A stretch of 64,000 bases of DNA. It comes from Pseudomonadota bacterium (GTDB lineage: Bacteria; Verrucomicrobiota; Verrucomicrobiia; Limisphaerales; SXTU01). Where the stretch lies: NCBI GenBank assembly GCA_009922615.1, contig RFVF01000007.1, positions 1 through 64,000 of the forward strand. Direction: 5' to 3'. The position numbers and the translations under genes were made by a program. This document shows, piece after piece, positions 44,662 through 54,356 of this stretch. Every line of letters starts with the position of its first letter. The stretch's first letter is position 1. A model generated the notes under the pieces. It was given only the letters and a program-made list of their open reading frames with translations, did not search any database and was not told the origin of the DNA.

Positions 44662-46689
44662 ATGCGTAACAAACTTCTCCTACTGCTCGCCGCCTTGCTC
44701 GCACTTGCGAATGCGGAACCCCTCTGTGCCCAGCCCGCCGGGCCGCAGCCGTGGTGGCCGGTGCAGCCGCGGCCGTTGCCGTTCCTGCATTCGCTCTTCA
44801 CCAGCGAGATGGTGTTGCAGCGGGACGTGGCCGCGCCGATTTGGGGCTGGGCCAAGCCGGGCGAGAAAATCTCCGTGTCGGTGGACGGCCAGCCGGCGGC
44901 GCAGGCTGTCGCGGGTGCGGACGGACGATGGTCGGCGAAGGTGGGACCGTTCAAGGCGGGCGGGCCGCACACAGTCGTGGTCGAGGGCGGCGGGCGCAAG
45001 GAGACGCTGACCAACGTGCTCTTCGGCGATGTGTGGCTCTGCACCGGGCAGTCGAACATGAACTGGCCGGTGCGCCTGGCGCAGAACGCGGAGGAGGAAG
45101 TGAAGGCGGCGACGAACGCAAACATCCGCTCGTTCACCGTGAACTTTTATTCCGCGCTCAAGCCGGAGCTGCTGCCGCCTGCCGCGCGCTGGGAGCGCTG
45201 CGAGCCGGAGTTTTCCAAGAACTTCACGGCGGTCGGTTACTTCTTCGCGCGGGAGATTCAGGCCAAGACGGGCGTGCCCATCGGCCTCATCCACAGCTCG
45301 GCCGGCGCGACGGCGGCGGAGGCGTGGGTGAGCGCAGAGGCGTTGCGTCGCGAGATGCCGTATGACTTTCCCCAGCGCTTCACCGAGCTGGATCAGACGA
45401 ATGCGTTCTTCGGTGCGGACTTCGAGTTCTTCCGCGCGCTGGAGCAGTGGACCGCGCAGGTGGACCCGGTGAGCGCGGTGAAGAAGTTTCCCTCGAACCC
45501 GAACCTCGACACGAGCGACTGGATGGACATCCAGGTGCCCATGGCGTGGGAGAAAACGGGGATTCCCGAGTTGCAGGACTTCGACGGACTGGTGTGGTTT
45601 CGGACCACGTTCGACGTGCCGGAGAAGTGGGCGGGTCAGGACTTGATGCTGAGTCTCTCGGTGGTGCGGGACGCGGATGTAATATGGTGGAACGGCGCGG
45701 TGCTGGGGTCGAAGCAGACATCGGGCATCCGCAACTACATAGTGGAAGCATCGCGCGTGAAACCGGGGAAGAACCTGTTAGTGGCGGCGATTGTGAACAC
45801 GAATGGGCCGGGGGGATTTGACTCGCAGCCGAGCAACATGGTGCTGCGCCCCGCGACCAATCCCGGCACGAACCAGGTGCGCATCGCGGGCACTTGGAAG
45901 GCACGGCGTGGTCCGGCGATGGCGGACTTGAAAGTGCCGTTTCCGATTCCGCGGGTCGGACATTACAAGACCATCAGCTCGCTCTATAACGGAATGATTG
46001 CGCCGCTGACGCCGTTCGCGGTGAAGGGCGCGCTCTGGTATCAAGGCGAAGCGAACGGGCCGTTCTGGCTCCAGTATCGGCGCCTGCTGCCGACGCTGAT
46101 CGCAGACTGGCGGAAGCGGTTTGAGGTCGGCGACTTTCCGTTCCTCATCGTGTCGCTGGCGAATCTCGGGACGGCCCAGACGAAGCCCGTGGAGCCGGGC
46201 TGGGCGGAAATTCGCGAGTCGCAGTGGCGCACCACGCGCACGGTGCCGAACACCGGGCTGGCGATGACGGTGGATATCGGCGACCCGAAGGACATCCACC
46301 CGCGCAACAAACAGGAAGTCGGCCGGCGGCTTTCGCTCGTCGCGCGGAAGATGGTTTACGGCGAGACGAACCTGGTGGCGTCCGGGCCGGAGTTCACCGA
46401 GATGCAAGTCGAGCTGCCCAAGGGCGACAAGATTCGGCTCTACTTCAAGAACGTGGGCGGCGGCCTGCGCATCAAGCCCGGTGACGATAAACTCAAGGGC
46501 TTCATCGTGGCCGGCGCGGACAAGGAATGGGTCTGGGCCGACGCCGTCATCGAAGGCAACACCATCGTCGTCTCCTCGCCCGACGTGCCGCTGCCCAAGT
46601 ATGTGCGCTACGGCTGGGCGTGGAACCCGGTGGTGAACTTGTTCAACGCGGAGGGTTTGCCGGCGATAACTTTCCGAACTGACGAATGA
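44662..46689 (+). CDS. Sialate O-acetylesterase (SASA family)
   Basis: 675 residues from ATG 44662, which opens a signal peptide (MRNKLLLLLAALLALANAEP); an earlier in-frame start overlaps the previous gene. The SASA/SGNH-type nucleophile motif is LCTGQSNMNWPV (about 127-138). The catalytic Asp/His pair is in DIGDPKDIHPRNKQEVG. A jelly-roll-like insert lies between (SDWMDIQVPMAWEKT ... WWNGAVLGSKQ). The enzyme removes O-acetyl groups from sialic acids or other acetylated sugars. Its stop overlaps the next start by 4 bases (ATGA), coupling it to the sialidase-like gene. Confidence 0.9.
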   Translation: MRNKLLLLLAALLALANAEPLCAQPAGPQPWWPVQPRPLPFLHSLFTSEMVLQRDVAAPIWGWAKPGEKISVSVDGQPAAQAVAGADGRWSAKVGPFKAGGPHTVVVEGGGRKETLTNVLFGDVWLCTGQSNMNWPVRLAQNAEEEVKAATNANIRSFTVNFYSALKPELLPPAARWERCEPEFSKNFTAVGYFFAREIQAKTGVPIGLIHSSAGATAAEAWVSAEALRREMPYDFPQRFTELDQTNAFFGADFEFFRALEQWTAQVDPVSAVKKFPSNPNLDTSDWMDIQVPMAWEKTGIPELQDFDGLVWFRTTFDVPEKWAGQDLMLSLSVVRDADVIWWNGAVLGSKQTSGIRNYIVEASRVKPGKNLLVAAIVNTNGPGGFDSQPSNMVLRPATNPGTNQVRIAGTWKARRGPAMADLKVPFPIPRVGHYKTISSLYNGMIAPLTPFAVKGALWYQGEANGPFWLQYRRLLPTLIADWRKRFEVGDFPFLIVSLANLGTAQTKPVEPGWAEIRESQWRTTRTVPNTGLAMTVDIGDPKDIHPRNKQEVGRRLSLVARKMVYGETNLVASGPEFTEMQVELPKGDKIRLYFKNVGGGLRIKPGDDKLKGFIVAGADKEWVWADAVIEGNTIVVSSPDVPLPKYVRYGWAWNPVVNLFNAEGLPAITFRTDE

Positions 46690-47684
46690 AAACTTTCGCC
46701 TGTCTCCCCGTTCTACTCGTCGCATTGAATGCTGCGCATCCAGCGGAACTGCCGCCACTCGTCCGCCTCGGCAATCCCGTCGGCGGGCACATCCATCCCG
46801 CCGCGTGCGTCAGCGCGAAGGGCACCCTCGTCGTCACCTACGGCCACGTGAACCATCGCGACTTGCGCCTCACGCGCTCGACCGACGGCGGCGCGACTTG
46901 GAGCGAGCCGAAGCCGTTCGCGCCGACCGTCGGCAAGACCTACTACCCCGGCTCGCTCACGACGTTGCGCGATGGCCGGCTCCTGCACGCGTGGAACCGC
47001 TGGAGCGAGCCGACCAACGAGAAGGAGCCGCGCTCCGTCCTCTACTCGTTGTCCAGCGACGACGGGCTGACGTGGAGTGAACCGAAGCCGTTTCCACGCG
47101 ACGAGAAAGTCGTGAGCAACATCCGGCATCCCATCGTGGAACTCGCCGCGAACCAGTGGCTCCTGCCGCTGGGCGACCAGACGCAGGTGTTCGACCCCAC
47201 GACCGGCACGAGCCAGCCCTTCGGCGATGGCCGCGCGCACGGGCTGGTGCCCATCGTCCGCACGCCGAAAGGCACGTTTGTCAGCGGTGCCGGCCTGCGC
47301 TCCCCGGACGCGGGCAAAACTTGGCAGACGATCGCGAACTTCCCGAACCTGAAGGAGCAAGGCTGGCGGCACGAGATGATCTGCCTCGCGAACGGCTGGC
47401 TGCTCGCGTCGGAAATCCTCGGGCCGGGCGTGGGCGGCGAGCGCATCCGCTACGTGCTCTCACGCGATGACGGCGTCACATGGGGCGAGGTCTTCGAGTA
47501 TTACAATCCCGGCCGCGCCATCGGCGGCCGCGCCTGCCCACGCACCGTCGAGCTGGGCGGTGGGAACATTGGCGTCGTGTTCTACGACGTGGAGCCGAAA
47601 CAAACCGGCGGGCCGGGCTTGTTCTTTCAGAAGCTGGCGGTGGACAAACTGGGGCGCGAGGCGAAGGCTCGCGGCACAAACTAA
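46686..47684 (+). CDS. Sialidase/neuraminidase-like protein (BNR/Asp-box)
   Basis: 332 residues with a signal peptide (MKTFACLPVLLVALNAAHPA). Four Asp-box motifs are clear: STDGGATW, SSDDGLTW, SPDAGKTW and SRDDGVTW, spread over the length, which fits a six-bladed propeller. Arg-based sialic-acid binding residues cannot be placed with certainty, so activity on sialic acid is likely but not shown. Together with two neighbouring sialate O-acetylesterases it suggests degradation of O-acetylated sialoglycans. Overlaps the previous gene by 4 bases. Confidence 0.82.
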   Translation: MKTFACLPVLLVALNAAHPAELPPLVRLGNPVGGHIHPAACVSAKGTLVVTYGHVNHRDLRLTRSTDGGATWSEPKPFAPTVGKTYYPGSLTTLRDGRLLHAWNRWSEPTNEKEPRSVLYSLSSDDGLTWSEPKPFPRDEKVVSNIRHPIVELAANQWLLPLGDQTQVFDPTTGTSQPFGDGRAHGLVPIVRTPKGTFVSGAGLRSPDAGKTWQTIANFPNLKEQGWRHEMICLANGWLLASEILGPGVGGERIRYVLSRDDGVTWGEVFEYYNPGRAIGGRACPRTVELGGGNIGVVFYDVEPKQTGGPGLFFQKLAVDKLGREAKARGTN

Positions 47685-47694
47685 ACTCGCGATT

Positions 47695-48669
47695 ATGAAA
47701 CTGATTCTCTGCCTCGCCCTATTGTGTTCGTCGCTGCTGTCGGTTCACGCTGCTGCCGTCAAAGTCTTCATCCTCGCCGGGCAATCGAACATGGAAGGTC
47801 AGGGCTTCATCGCCGCCGACCCGAAGCGCAACGGCGGTAAAGGCTCGCTGGAATTCCTCGCCAAGGACGACGCCACCAAGGCGAAGTTCGCGCCGTTGCT
47901 GGACGCCGCTGGCAAGTGGCGCGTGCGCGACGATGTCTTCATCAGCTACCTCGACCGCAAGGGTCCGCTCACCGTCGGCTTCGGGGCGAAGGAGACGCAG
48001 ATTGGTCCGGAGCTGGGCTTCGGCTGGGTGACGGGCGACGCGTTCAAAGAGCCGGTGTTGCTCATCAAGTGCGCGTGGGGCGGCAAGAGCCTCGCGGTGG
48101 ATTTCCGGCCGCCGAGCGCGGGCAAGCCGCCCTATTCGCTCGGCGAGAAACAGGACGCCGCGCTCGCGCAAGACCCCACTCCGCTCGGCAAGTATTACCG
48201 TGAAACTCTCGCGCTCACGAAGGCCGCGCTCGCCAGGGTGAAGGAGCTGGTTCCCGGCAGCGATGGGAAATACGAGGTCGTCGGCTTCGGCTGGCACCAA
48301 GGCTGGAACGACCGCATCAACGACAAGTTCAACGCGGAATACGAGAGCAACATGGCGCACTTCATCCGCGATATGCGCCGCGATCTCGGCGTGCCGAAGC
48401 TGCCCTTCGTCATCGCCGAGACGGGCATGACCGGTCCCGGTGAGACACATCCGCGCGCCCTGTCGTTGATGAAGGCCCAGGCCGCCGTCGCCGAGCGCGC
48501 GGAGTTTAAGGGCAACGTCGCCTTCGTCGGCACGAAGTCGTTCTGGCGGGAGAAGGAAGTTTCACCATCGAGCCAAGGCTACCACTGGAACACCAACGCC
48601 GAGACCTACTGGCTCATCGGCGAAGCAATGGGCCAGGCGATGTTGCAGTTGTTGAATAACAGCCGGTGA
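47695..48669 (+). CDS. Second sialate O-acetylesterase-type (SASA/CE6) esterase
   Basis: 324 residues from ATG 47695, which gives a signal peptide (MKLILCLALLCSSLLSVHAA); an earlier in-frame start overlaps the previous gene. The nucleophile motif is FILAGQSNMEGQGF near residue 30. Other blocks are LLIKCAWGGKSLAVDFRPP and GFGWHQGWNDR (the GQGE/GWHQ-type oxyanion block). The end, SSQGYHWNTNAETYWLIGEA, carries the catalytic His. It is shorter than the preceding SASA protein and is of the small, acetyl-xylan/sialate-esterase type. Ten bases separate it from the sialidase-like gene, so it is the fourth gene of the set. Confidence 0.85.
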   Translation: MKLILCLALLCSSLLSVHAAAVKVFILAGQSNMEGQGFIAADPKRNGGKGSLEFLAKDDATKAKFAPLLDAAGKWRVRDDVFISYLDRKGPLTVGFGAKETQIGPELGFGWVTGDAFKEPVLLIKCAWGGKSLAVDFRPPSAGKPPYSLGEKQDAALAQDPTPLGKYYRETLALTKAALARVKELVPGSDGKYEVVGFGWHQGWNDRINDKFNAEYESNMAHFIRDMRRDLGVPKLPFVIAETGMTGPGETHPRALSLMKAQAAVAERAEFKGNVAFVGTKSFWREKEVSPSSQGYHWNTNAETYWLIGEAMGQAMLQLLNNSR

Positions 48670-48722
48670 AGCCTGCGGCACTTCGAGTGAAGCCCGCCCA
48701 TTCCCGCCGCGTATAACTCTCG

Positions 48723-51700
48723 ATGCCGATGAAGACACTTGCCCTGTGTTCGCTGCTTCCCGCCTTGCTGTTCCTCGCCCGCCCGGCGCGCGCGGCCACG
48801 GCGGATTATCAAAAGGAAATCCGCCCGTTGCTCGGCGAGTTCTGCCTCAAGTGCCACTCAACCAAGGACCACAAGGGCGACCTCGACCTCGAACGCTTCA
48901 AGTCGCTCGATGCCGTGAAGCGCGATGCGAAGGTCTGGCTGCAAGTCGAAGAGCAACTCGAACTCGGCGAGATGCCGCCCAAGGACAAGCCGCAGCTCTC
49001 CTCCGCGCAGAAGGCCAAGCTCGTCGCGTGGGTGCGCGGCACGCTCCATGACATCGCGTTGGCCAACGCGGGCGACCCCGGGCCCGTCGTGCTGCGCCGC
49101 CTCTCGAATGCGGAATACACCTACACCGTGCGCGACCTCACGGGCGTCGCCGCGCTCGACCCCACGCGCGAGTTCCCCACGGACGGCGCGGCGGGCGAGG
49201 GTTTCTCCAACGCCGGCGCGGCGCTCGTCATGTCGCCCGCGCTGCTCACGAAGTATCTCGACGCCGCCAAGGACCTCGCCGCGCACGCCGTGCTGCTGCC
49301 CGACGGCCTCGCCTTTTCGCCGAGCACCTCGCAGCGCGACTGGACGGAGGAGCGACTTGCGGCCATCCGCAACTTCTACGCGCAGTTCACCGAGAAGGGC
49401 GGCGGCTCGGCCGTGAACCTGCAAGGCATCAAGTTCGATACGAAGGACGGCGGTGTGCTGCCGCTGGAGAAGTATCTCGCCGCAACAATTGCCGAGCGCG
49501 ATGCGCTGACGGCCAAACGCAAGACCATCGCCGAGGTAGCCAAAGAACGCGGCCTGAACGCAAAGTATCTCACCACCCTCTGGACCGCGCTCAACGACTC
49601 GCAGCCCTCCCTCCTCCTCGACCCGCTCCGCGCGAAGTGGCGCTCCGCCAAGCCCGCCGACGCCCCCGCCCTCACTGCAAGCATCGCGCAATGGCAGCGG
49701 GCCTTGTGGCGCTTCACCACCGTCGGCCACATCGGCAAGCGCAACGGTCCGAGCGCGTGGCAGATGCCCGTCGTCCCACTTGCAGCCTCGCAGGAGGTGC
49801 GCGTGAAGTTGCCCGCGCCCACCAGCGGCAACGAAGTCGTTCTCTACCTGCTTGCCTCCGATGCCGGCGACGGCAACGAGCACGACTTCGCCGTCTGGGA
49901 AAACCCGCGCCTCGTCGCCCCCGGCCGACCCGACCTCCACCTGCGCGACGTGCGCGACGCCGTGCTGGCGTTCCAAACGCAGCGCGAGCTCGTCGCGGCC
50001 AGCGTGGTGAAATGCCTCACCGCAGCAGACGAGGCGAGCGCGTTGCCCGACCGCAGCGGCGTTGCGGGACTCGCGCAAAAGCACGGCGTCGACGGTGGGT
50101 TGCTCACCGCGTGGCTGGATTACCTCGGCATCGGCGGCGGGCCGGTGCGCGTGACCTCGCACATGACCAAGAAGGCCGAGAGCGCGAACAATTACGACTT
50201 CATCAAGGGTTGGACCGGCGCGGATGCGTTGAGTGTGCTCGCCAATTCCTCCGACAACGCCGTCCGCATCCCCGGCCACATGAAGCCGCACAGCGTCGGG
50301 GTGCATCCCTCGCCGAAGCTGCGCGCGTGCATCGGCTGGCACAGTCCTGTCGCTGCGAACGTCCGCGTCGAGGCCAGCGTGCAGCCCGCGCATCCCGAGT
50401 GCGGCAATGGCATCGAGTGGTGGCTCGAATTGCGCCGAGGCAGCACGCGGCAGCGGCTGGCGGCTGGCACCGCGCAGGGCGCGAAAGAAGTGAAGCTCGG
50501 ACCATTCGACCAACTCGTCGTGCAACCGGGCGACTTGCTCTCGCTCATCGTCGGCCCGCGCGACGGCAATCACTCGTGCGACATGACGTCGGTGGCCTTG
50601 GATCTGAAGGCGTCCGATGGCAAGTCATGGAACCTAGCTCGCGATGTCTCGCCAAACATCCTCGCTGGCAATCCGCACGCGGACTCGCTCGGCAATCCGG
50701 GCGTCTGGCACTTCTACAGCGAGCCCGACAAGGGCGGCGGCACGGACTCGGTGATTCCCGCCGGCTCGTTGCTGGCGAAATGGCGCGCCGCCACGGACGC
50801 GCCGGAGAAGTCGCGCCTCGCCGGTGCAGTGCAGAAGCTCCTGCAAAGCGGCGTGGCCGGCTTGGCGAAGGACGCGCCGGACGCGCTGCTGCACCGGCAG
50901 CTAATGGCGCTGGGCGGCCCGCTGTTCAAGAGCCCACTGGGTAGCAGCCGACGTGAGGAGGCTCCAATCAACCCCCAAGTGAGTCAGAGCCTCCTTACGT
51001 CGGCTGCTACCTGGGGCTTGGCTACCGCGCTCTTCGGCAAGCACCCCAACGGCTCCGCGCTGCCCACCGCGAACCTCTGCGTTCGCGCACCGTCGTTGCT
51101 CGAAGTCCGCCTGCCCGCCGACCTCGTCGAGGGCTGCGAGTTCGTCGCCACCGCGACCTTGCATCACGAGACGGGCGCGGAGAGCAGCGTGCAAATGCAG
51201 GCGCTCACCACCAAGCCCGCCAGCGCCACCGGCCTCGCAGCCGGCGCGGCAAAGGAGTTGGGCGGCAAGAGCACTTGGTCCGATGGCGAGCGGCCCATCG
51301 GCTCGGACACGCCGATTCTGGTCCTCGACGGCAGCGCCGCGCGCAAACGAATCGAGGCTGCGCTCGACCAGTTCCGCCAGCTTTTCCCCGCTGCGCTTTG
51401 CTACACAAAGATTGTGCCGGTGGACGAGGTGGTGACGCTCACGCTGTATTACCGCGAGGACGACCAGCTTCGCCGCCTGCTGCTGGACGACACGCAAACC
51501 GCCGAGCTGGAGCGGCTCTGGGCAGAGTTGCGCTTTGTGAGCCACGAGCCGTTGAAGACGGTCGAGGCCTTCGAGCAAATCTGGCAGTTCGCCACGCAAG
51601 ATGCGGACCCGTCCGTCTTCACGCCGATGCGCGAGCCTATCAAGCAACGCGCGTTGGCCTTCGGAGCGGAGTTGGTCGCGGCGGAGCCAAAGCAGCTCGA

Positions 51701-52940
51701 AGCCGTGGTGAACTTCGCCGAGCGCGCGTGGCGTCGCCCGCTGAAGAGCGCCGAGCGCGAGGAGTTGAACGCGCTCTACCGCAAGCTGCGCGCGCAGGAG
51801 CTGCCGCACGACACGGCCATCCGCATGACGCTGGCCCGCGTGTTCGTCGCGCCGGGCTTCCTCTACAAGTTCGAGCAGCCCGCCCCGGGCAAGGCCCAGT
51901 CGCCGGTCAGCGACACCGAGCTGGCCACGCGGTTGAGTTACTTCCTCTGGTCCTCCGCGCCAGACGCGGAACTGGCCTCGCTCGCGGCGACGGGCAAGTT
52001 GTGCAACCCCGACGTGCTCGCCGCGCAGACGCGCCGGATGCTGCGCGACCCGCGCGTGCGGCGGCTGGCGGTGGAGTTCGGCGCGCAATGGCTTCACACG
52101 CGCGACCTCGACAAACTCGACGAGAAGAGCGAGCGGCATTTCCCGACGTTCGCCTCGGTGCGCGGCGCGTTGAACGAGGAGCCGATTCGTTTCTTCACCG
52201 ACCTCTTCCAACGCGACGGCTCCGTGCTCGCGCTGCTGGACGCGGATTACACCTTCGTCAACGCGACGCTGGCGAAGCACTACGGGCTGACGGGCATGAG
52301 CGGCGACGATTGGCGTCGCGTGGACGGCGTGCGAGCGCAAGGTCGCGGCGGCGTGCTGGGCTTCGGCGCGACGCTGGCGAAGCAGAGTGGCGCCTCCCGC
52401 ACCAGCCCGATTCTGCGCGGCAACTGGTTGAGCGAAACTCTGCTCGGCGAGCGCCTGCCGCGTCCGCCGAAGGGCGTCCCCGTGCTGCCCGAGGAAGCGC
52501 CCGCCGGCCTCACCGAGCGCGCGCTCATCGAGCGGCACAGCAGCGATCCAAAGTGCGCCGGCTGCCACGCGCGCATTGACCCGTTCGGCTTCGCGCTGGA
52601 GCGCTACGACGCCATCGGCCGCCTGCGCGCGAAGGACGCGGCGGGCCTGCCGATTGACTCGCGTACGCGCACAGCGGACGGCACGGAGCTGGACGGCCTC
52701 GATGGCCTGCGGACTTACCTGCTCACGATTCGACGCGACGCCTTCGAACGGCAGTTCTGCCGGAAGCTGCTCGGCTTCGCGCTCGGCCGCAGCGTGCAGT
52801 TGAGCGACCAACCGCTGATTGATGAGATGCTCAAGCAGCTCGCAGCGAACGAACATCGCGTGGGTGCCGTCGTCGAAATGATTGTCCGTAGCCGGCAGTT
52901 TCGTGATATACGCGGGCGTGACATGGCCGCAGCCGAATGA
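48723..52940 (+). CDS. Giant multi-domain cytochrome (PSCyt/DUF1587-1592-1588-1585 type)
   Basis: 1405 residues (start ATG 48723 or 48729) with a signal peptide (MKTLALCSLLPALLFLARPA). Known for planctomycetes and Verrucomicrobiota. The N-terminal PSCyt1-like domain has a CxxCH haem motif (CLKCHST, about 42). DUF1587 follows (LRRLSNAEYTYTVRDLTG), then a carbohydrate-binding-like region, and DUF1592/1588/1585 (ELATRLSYFLWSSAPDAEL, GVLGFGATLAKQSGASRTSP, and a second CxxCH, CAGCHARIDPFGFALERYDA). The two haems suggest electron transfer; the substrate is unknown. A REPIN-like repeat interrupts it in frame at 50941-51010. Usually paired with DUF1552, as here. Confidence 0.9.
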   Translation: MPMKTLALCSLLPALLFLARPARAATADYQKEIRPLLGEFCLKCHSTKDHKGDLDLERFKSLDAVKRDAKVWLQVEEQLELGEMPPKDKPQLSSAQKAKLVAWVRGTLHDIALANAGDPGPVVLRRLSNAEYTYTVRDLTGVAALDPTREFPTDGAAGEGFSNAGAALVMSPALLTKYLDAAKDLAAHAVLLPDGLAFSPSTSQRDWTEERLAAIRNFYAQFTEKGGGSAVNLQGIKFDTKDGGVLPLEKYLAATIAERDALTAKRKTIAEVAKERGLNAKYLTTLWTALNDSQPSLLLDPLRAKWRSAKPADAPALTASIAQWQRALWRFTTVGHIGKRNGPSAWQMPVVPLAASQEVRVKLPAPTSGNEVVLYLLASDAGDGNEHDFAVWENPRLVAPGRPDLHLRDVRDAVLAFQTQRELVAASVVKCLTAADEASALPDRSGVAGLAQKHGVDGGLLTAWLDYLGIGGGPVRVTSHMTKKAESANNYDFIKGWTGADALSVLANSSDNAVRIPGHMKPHSVGVHPSPKLRACIGWHSPVAANVRVEASVQPAHPECGNGIEWWLELRRGSTRQRLAAGTAQGAKEVKLGPFDQLVVQPGDLLSLIVGPRDGNHSCDMTSVALDLKASDGKSWNLARDVSPNILAGNPHADSLGNPGVWHFYSEPDKGGGTDSVIPAGSLLAKWRAATDAPEKSRLAGAVQKLLQSGVAGLAKDAPDALLHRQLMALGGPLFKSPLGSSRREEAPINPQVSQSLLTSAATWGLATALFGKHPNGSALPTANLCVRAPSLLEVRLPADLVEGCEFVATATLHHETGAESSVQMQALTTKPASATGLAAGAAKELGGKSTWSDGERPIGSDTPILVLDGSAARKRIEAALDQFRQLFPAALCYTKIVPVDEVVTLTLYYREDDQLRRLLLDDTQTAELERLWAELRFVSHEPLKTVEAFEQIWQFATQDADPSVFTPMREPIKQRALAFGAELVAAEPKQLEAVVNFAERAWRRPLKSAEREELNALYRKLRAQELPHDTAIRMTLARVFVAPGFLYKFEQPAPGKAQSPVSDTELATRLSYFLWSSAPDAELASLAATGKLCNPDVLAAQTRRMLRDPRVRRLAVEFGAQWLHTRDLDKLDEKSERHFPTFASVRGALNEEPIRFFTDLFQRDGSVLALLDADYTFVNATLAKHYGLTGMSGDDWRRVDGVRAQGRGGVLGFGATLAKQSGASRTSPILRGNWLSETLLGERLPRPPKGVPVLPEEAPAGLTERALIERHSSDPKCAGCHARIDPFGFALERYDAIGRLRAKDAAGLPIDSRTRTADGTELDGLDGLRTYLLTIRRDAFERQFCRKLLGFALGRSVQLSDQPLIDEMLKQLAANEHRVGAVVEMIVRSRQFRDIRGRDMAAAE
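50941..51010. repeat. REPIN-like pair inside the giant cytochrome gene
   Basis: Arms 50941-50964 and 50987-51010 are inverted with 23 of 24 matches (GTAGCAGCCGACGTGAGGAG then GCTC), around a 22-base loop. It is read in frame as GSSRREEAPINPQVSQS then LLTSAATW. The arm/loop layout equals that of 36729-36794, though the sequence differs. The encoded SSRREEA...LLTSAAT words are typical of a widespread repeat. Confidence 0.85.
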
Positions 52941-52950
52941 CTTTCAACCT

Positions 52951-54279
52951 ATGAGCACACACCACTTTCACCGCCGCGCCTTTCTGCGCGGGGTCGGCGT
53001 CACGATGGCCCTGCCGTGGCTGGAATCGTTCAACGTCTGGGGCGACGAGCCGAAGCAGAAGCCCGCCAGCGAAGCGCCGGTGCGGCTCGCGGTGCTCTTC
53101 TCAGGCAATGGCTTTCACTCGAAGGAATGGTGGGCGAAGGGCGAGGGCAAGGCGATGGAACTGGGACGCGTGCTCACGCCGCTGGCGGACTTTCGCGAGA
53201 AGCTGACCTTCGTGCGCGGCCTGTATCACGAGGAGGCGCGCAAGGGAAACATCCACAGCTCGCAGACGGGCAACATGCTTTCGGGCGCGCCCATCGCGTC
53301 GGGCGGGGAGATTCGGTCAGGCACGAGCTTTGACCAGTTGCTCGCGCAAACCTACGGCCGCTCGACGAAGGTCCCGAGCCTCGTGCTGGGCTGCGAGCAT
53401 TCCAATCCCTCCGTCCACAAAAACTACTCGATGCTCTACAGCTCGCACATCTCGTGGAGTTCGCCCACGACGCCGACGCCGCTGGAGCTTTACCCCGCGC
53501 TCGCCTTCGACCGCTTGTTCAAGGACGCCGCCACGCCCGGCGACAAGAGCGTGCTCGACGCCGTGCTCGCCGACGCCAGCAGCCTGCGCCGCAACATCAG
53601 CACCGCCGACCAGCGCAAGCTCGACGAATACCTCGACTCCGTGCGCGACGTGGAGAAGCGCATCGAGAACGCGGGCAAGCGCGGCGAAGTCCAGGGCTGG
53701 CGGCCCACCCTCGAGAAGCCGAACATGGCGCGTCCTGCCGACGGCATCCCGCAGGACATCGCGGAGCACATGCGGCTCATGTGCGACATCCTCGTGCTCG
53801 GCTTCCAGACCGACACCACGCGCATCACGACGCTCAAGCTGAACAACGACCACAGCGCGCTGCGTTTCCCGAACCTCCCGAGCGTGCAGCAGAAGGGCAA
53901 CGGCATTGACTACATGATTCACCATCTGCTCTCGCACAGCGACGGCGAGGACTGGCTGAAGGTGAACCAGTTTTTCATGGAGCAGGTGGCCTACGTCGCC
54001 CGGAAGCTCGACGCGATTCAGGAAGGCCCGCGCACGTTGCTCGACAACACCATGCTCATGCACTGCTCCAGCATGATGGCCGGTGCGAAACACGATAACG
54101 ACCAACTCCCCGTGCTCCTTCTCGGCGGTGCCAGCGGCCGGCTCAAGGGCGGTCGCAGCCTCGACTATAAGGACAAGCCCGACCGCCAGCTCTGCCGTCT
54201 GTTCATGTCCATGATGGACAAGATGGACGTGCGCCCGAAGACCTTCGGCGACGCGAAAGCGCCGCTCGAAGAAGTGTGA
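52951..54279 (+). CDS. DUF1552 exported protein
   Basis: 442 residues from ATG 52951; an earlier in-frame start overlaps the cytochrome gene. The Tat-type leader HHFHRRAFLRGVGVTMALPW has a twin Arg and hydrophobic stretch. It matches DUF1552 over its length: VRLAVLFSGNGFHSKEWWAK, YHEEARKGNIHSSQTGNML and a final segment with NTMLMHCSSMMAGAKHDNDQ. DUF1552 proteins regularly follow the DUF1592-type cytochrome, so the two probably work together. Function unknown. Confidence 0.9.
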   Translation: MSTHHFHRRAFLRGVGVTMALPWLESFNVWGDEPKQKPASEAPVRLAVLFSGNGFHSKEWWAKGEGKAMELGRVLTPLADFREKLTFVRGLYHEEARKGNIHSSQTGNMLSGAPIASGGEIRSGTSFDQLLAQTYGRSTKVPSLVLGCEHSNPSVHKNYSMLYSSHISWSSPTTPTPLELYPALAFDRLFKDAATPGDKSVLDAVLADASSLRRNISTADQRKLDEYLDSVRDVEKRIENAGKRGEVQGWRPTLEKPNMARPADGIPQDIAEHMRLMCDILVLGFQTDTTRITTLKLNNDHSALRFPNLPSVQQKGNGIDYMIHHLLSHSDGEDWLKVNQFFMEQVAYVARKLDAIQEGPRTLLDNTMLMHCSSMMAGAKHDNDQLPVLLLGGASGRLKGGRSLDYKDKPDRQLCRLFMSMMDKMDVRPKTFGDAKAPLEEV

Positions 54280-54356
54280 TGTGGGTCACGCAACAGTGAG
54301 CAAACCACGGCTTAATTCACTCCTCGGCGCCGTTACCCGTTCGCTGTAACCGAGCC

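Noticed and set aside
48858..50573. 571-codon frame antisense to the giant cytochrome
   Set aside because: Shadow of a clear gene; so is the 651-codon frame at 50901-52856.
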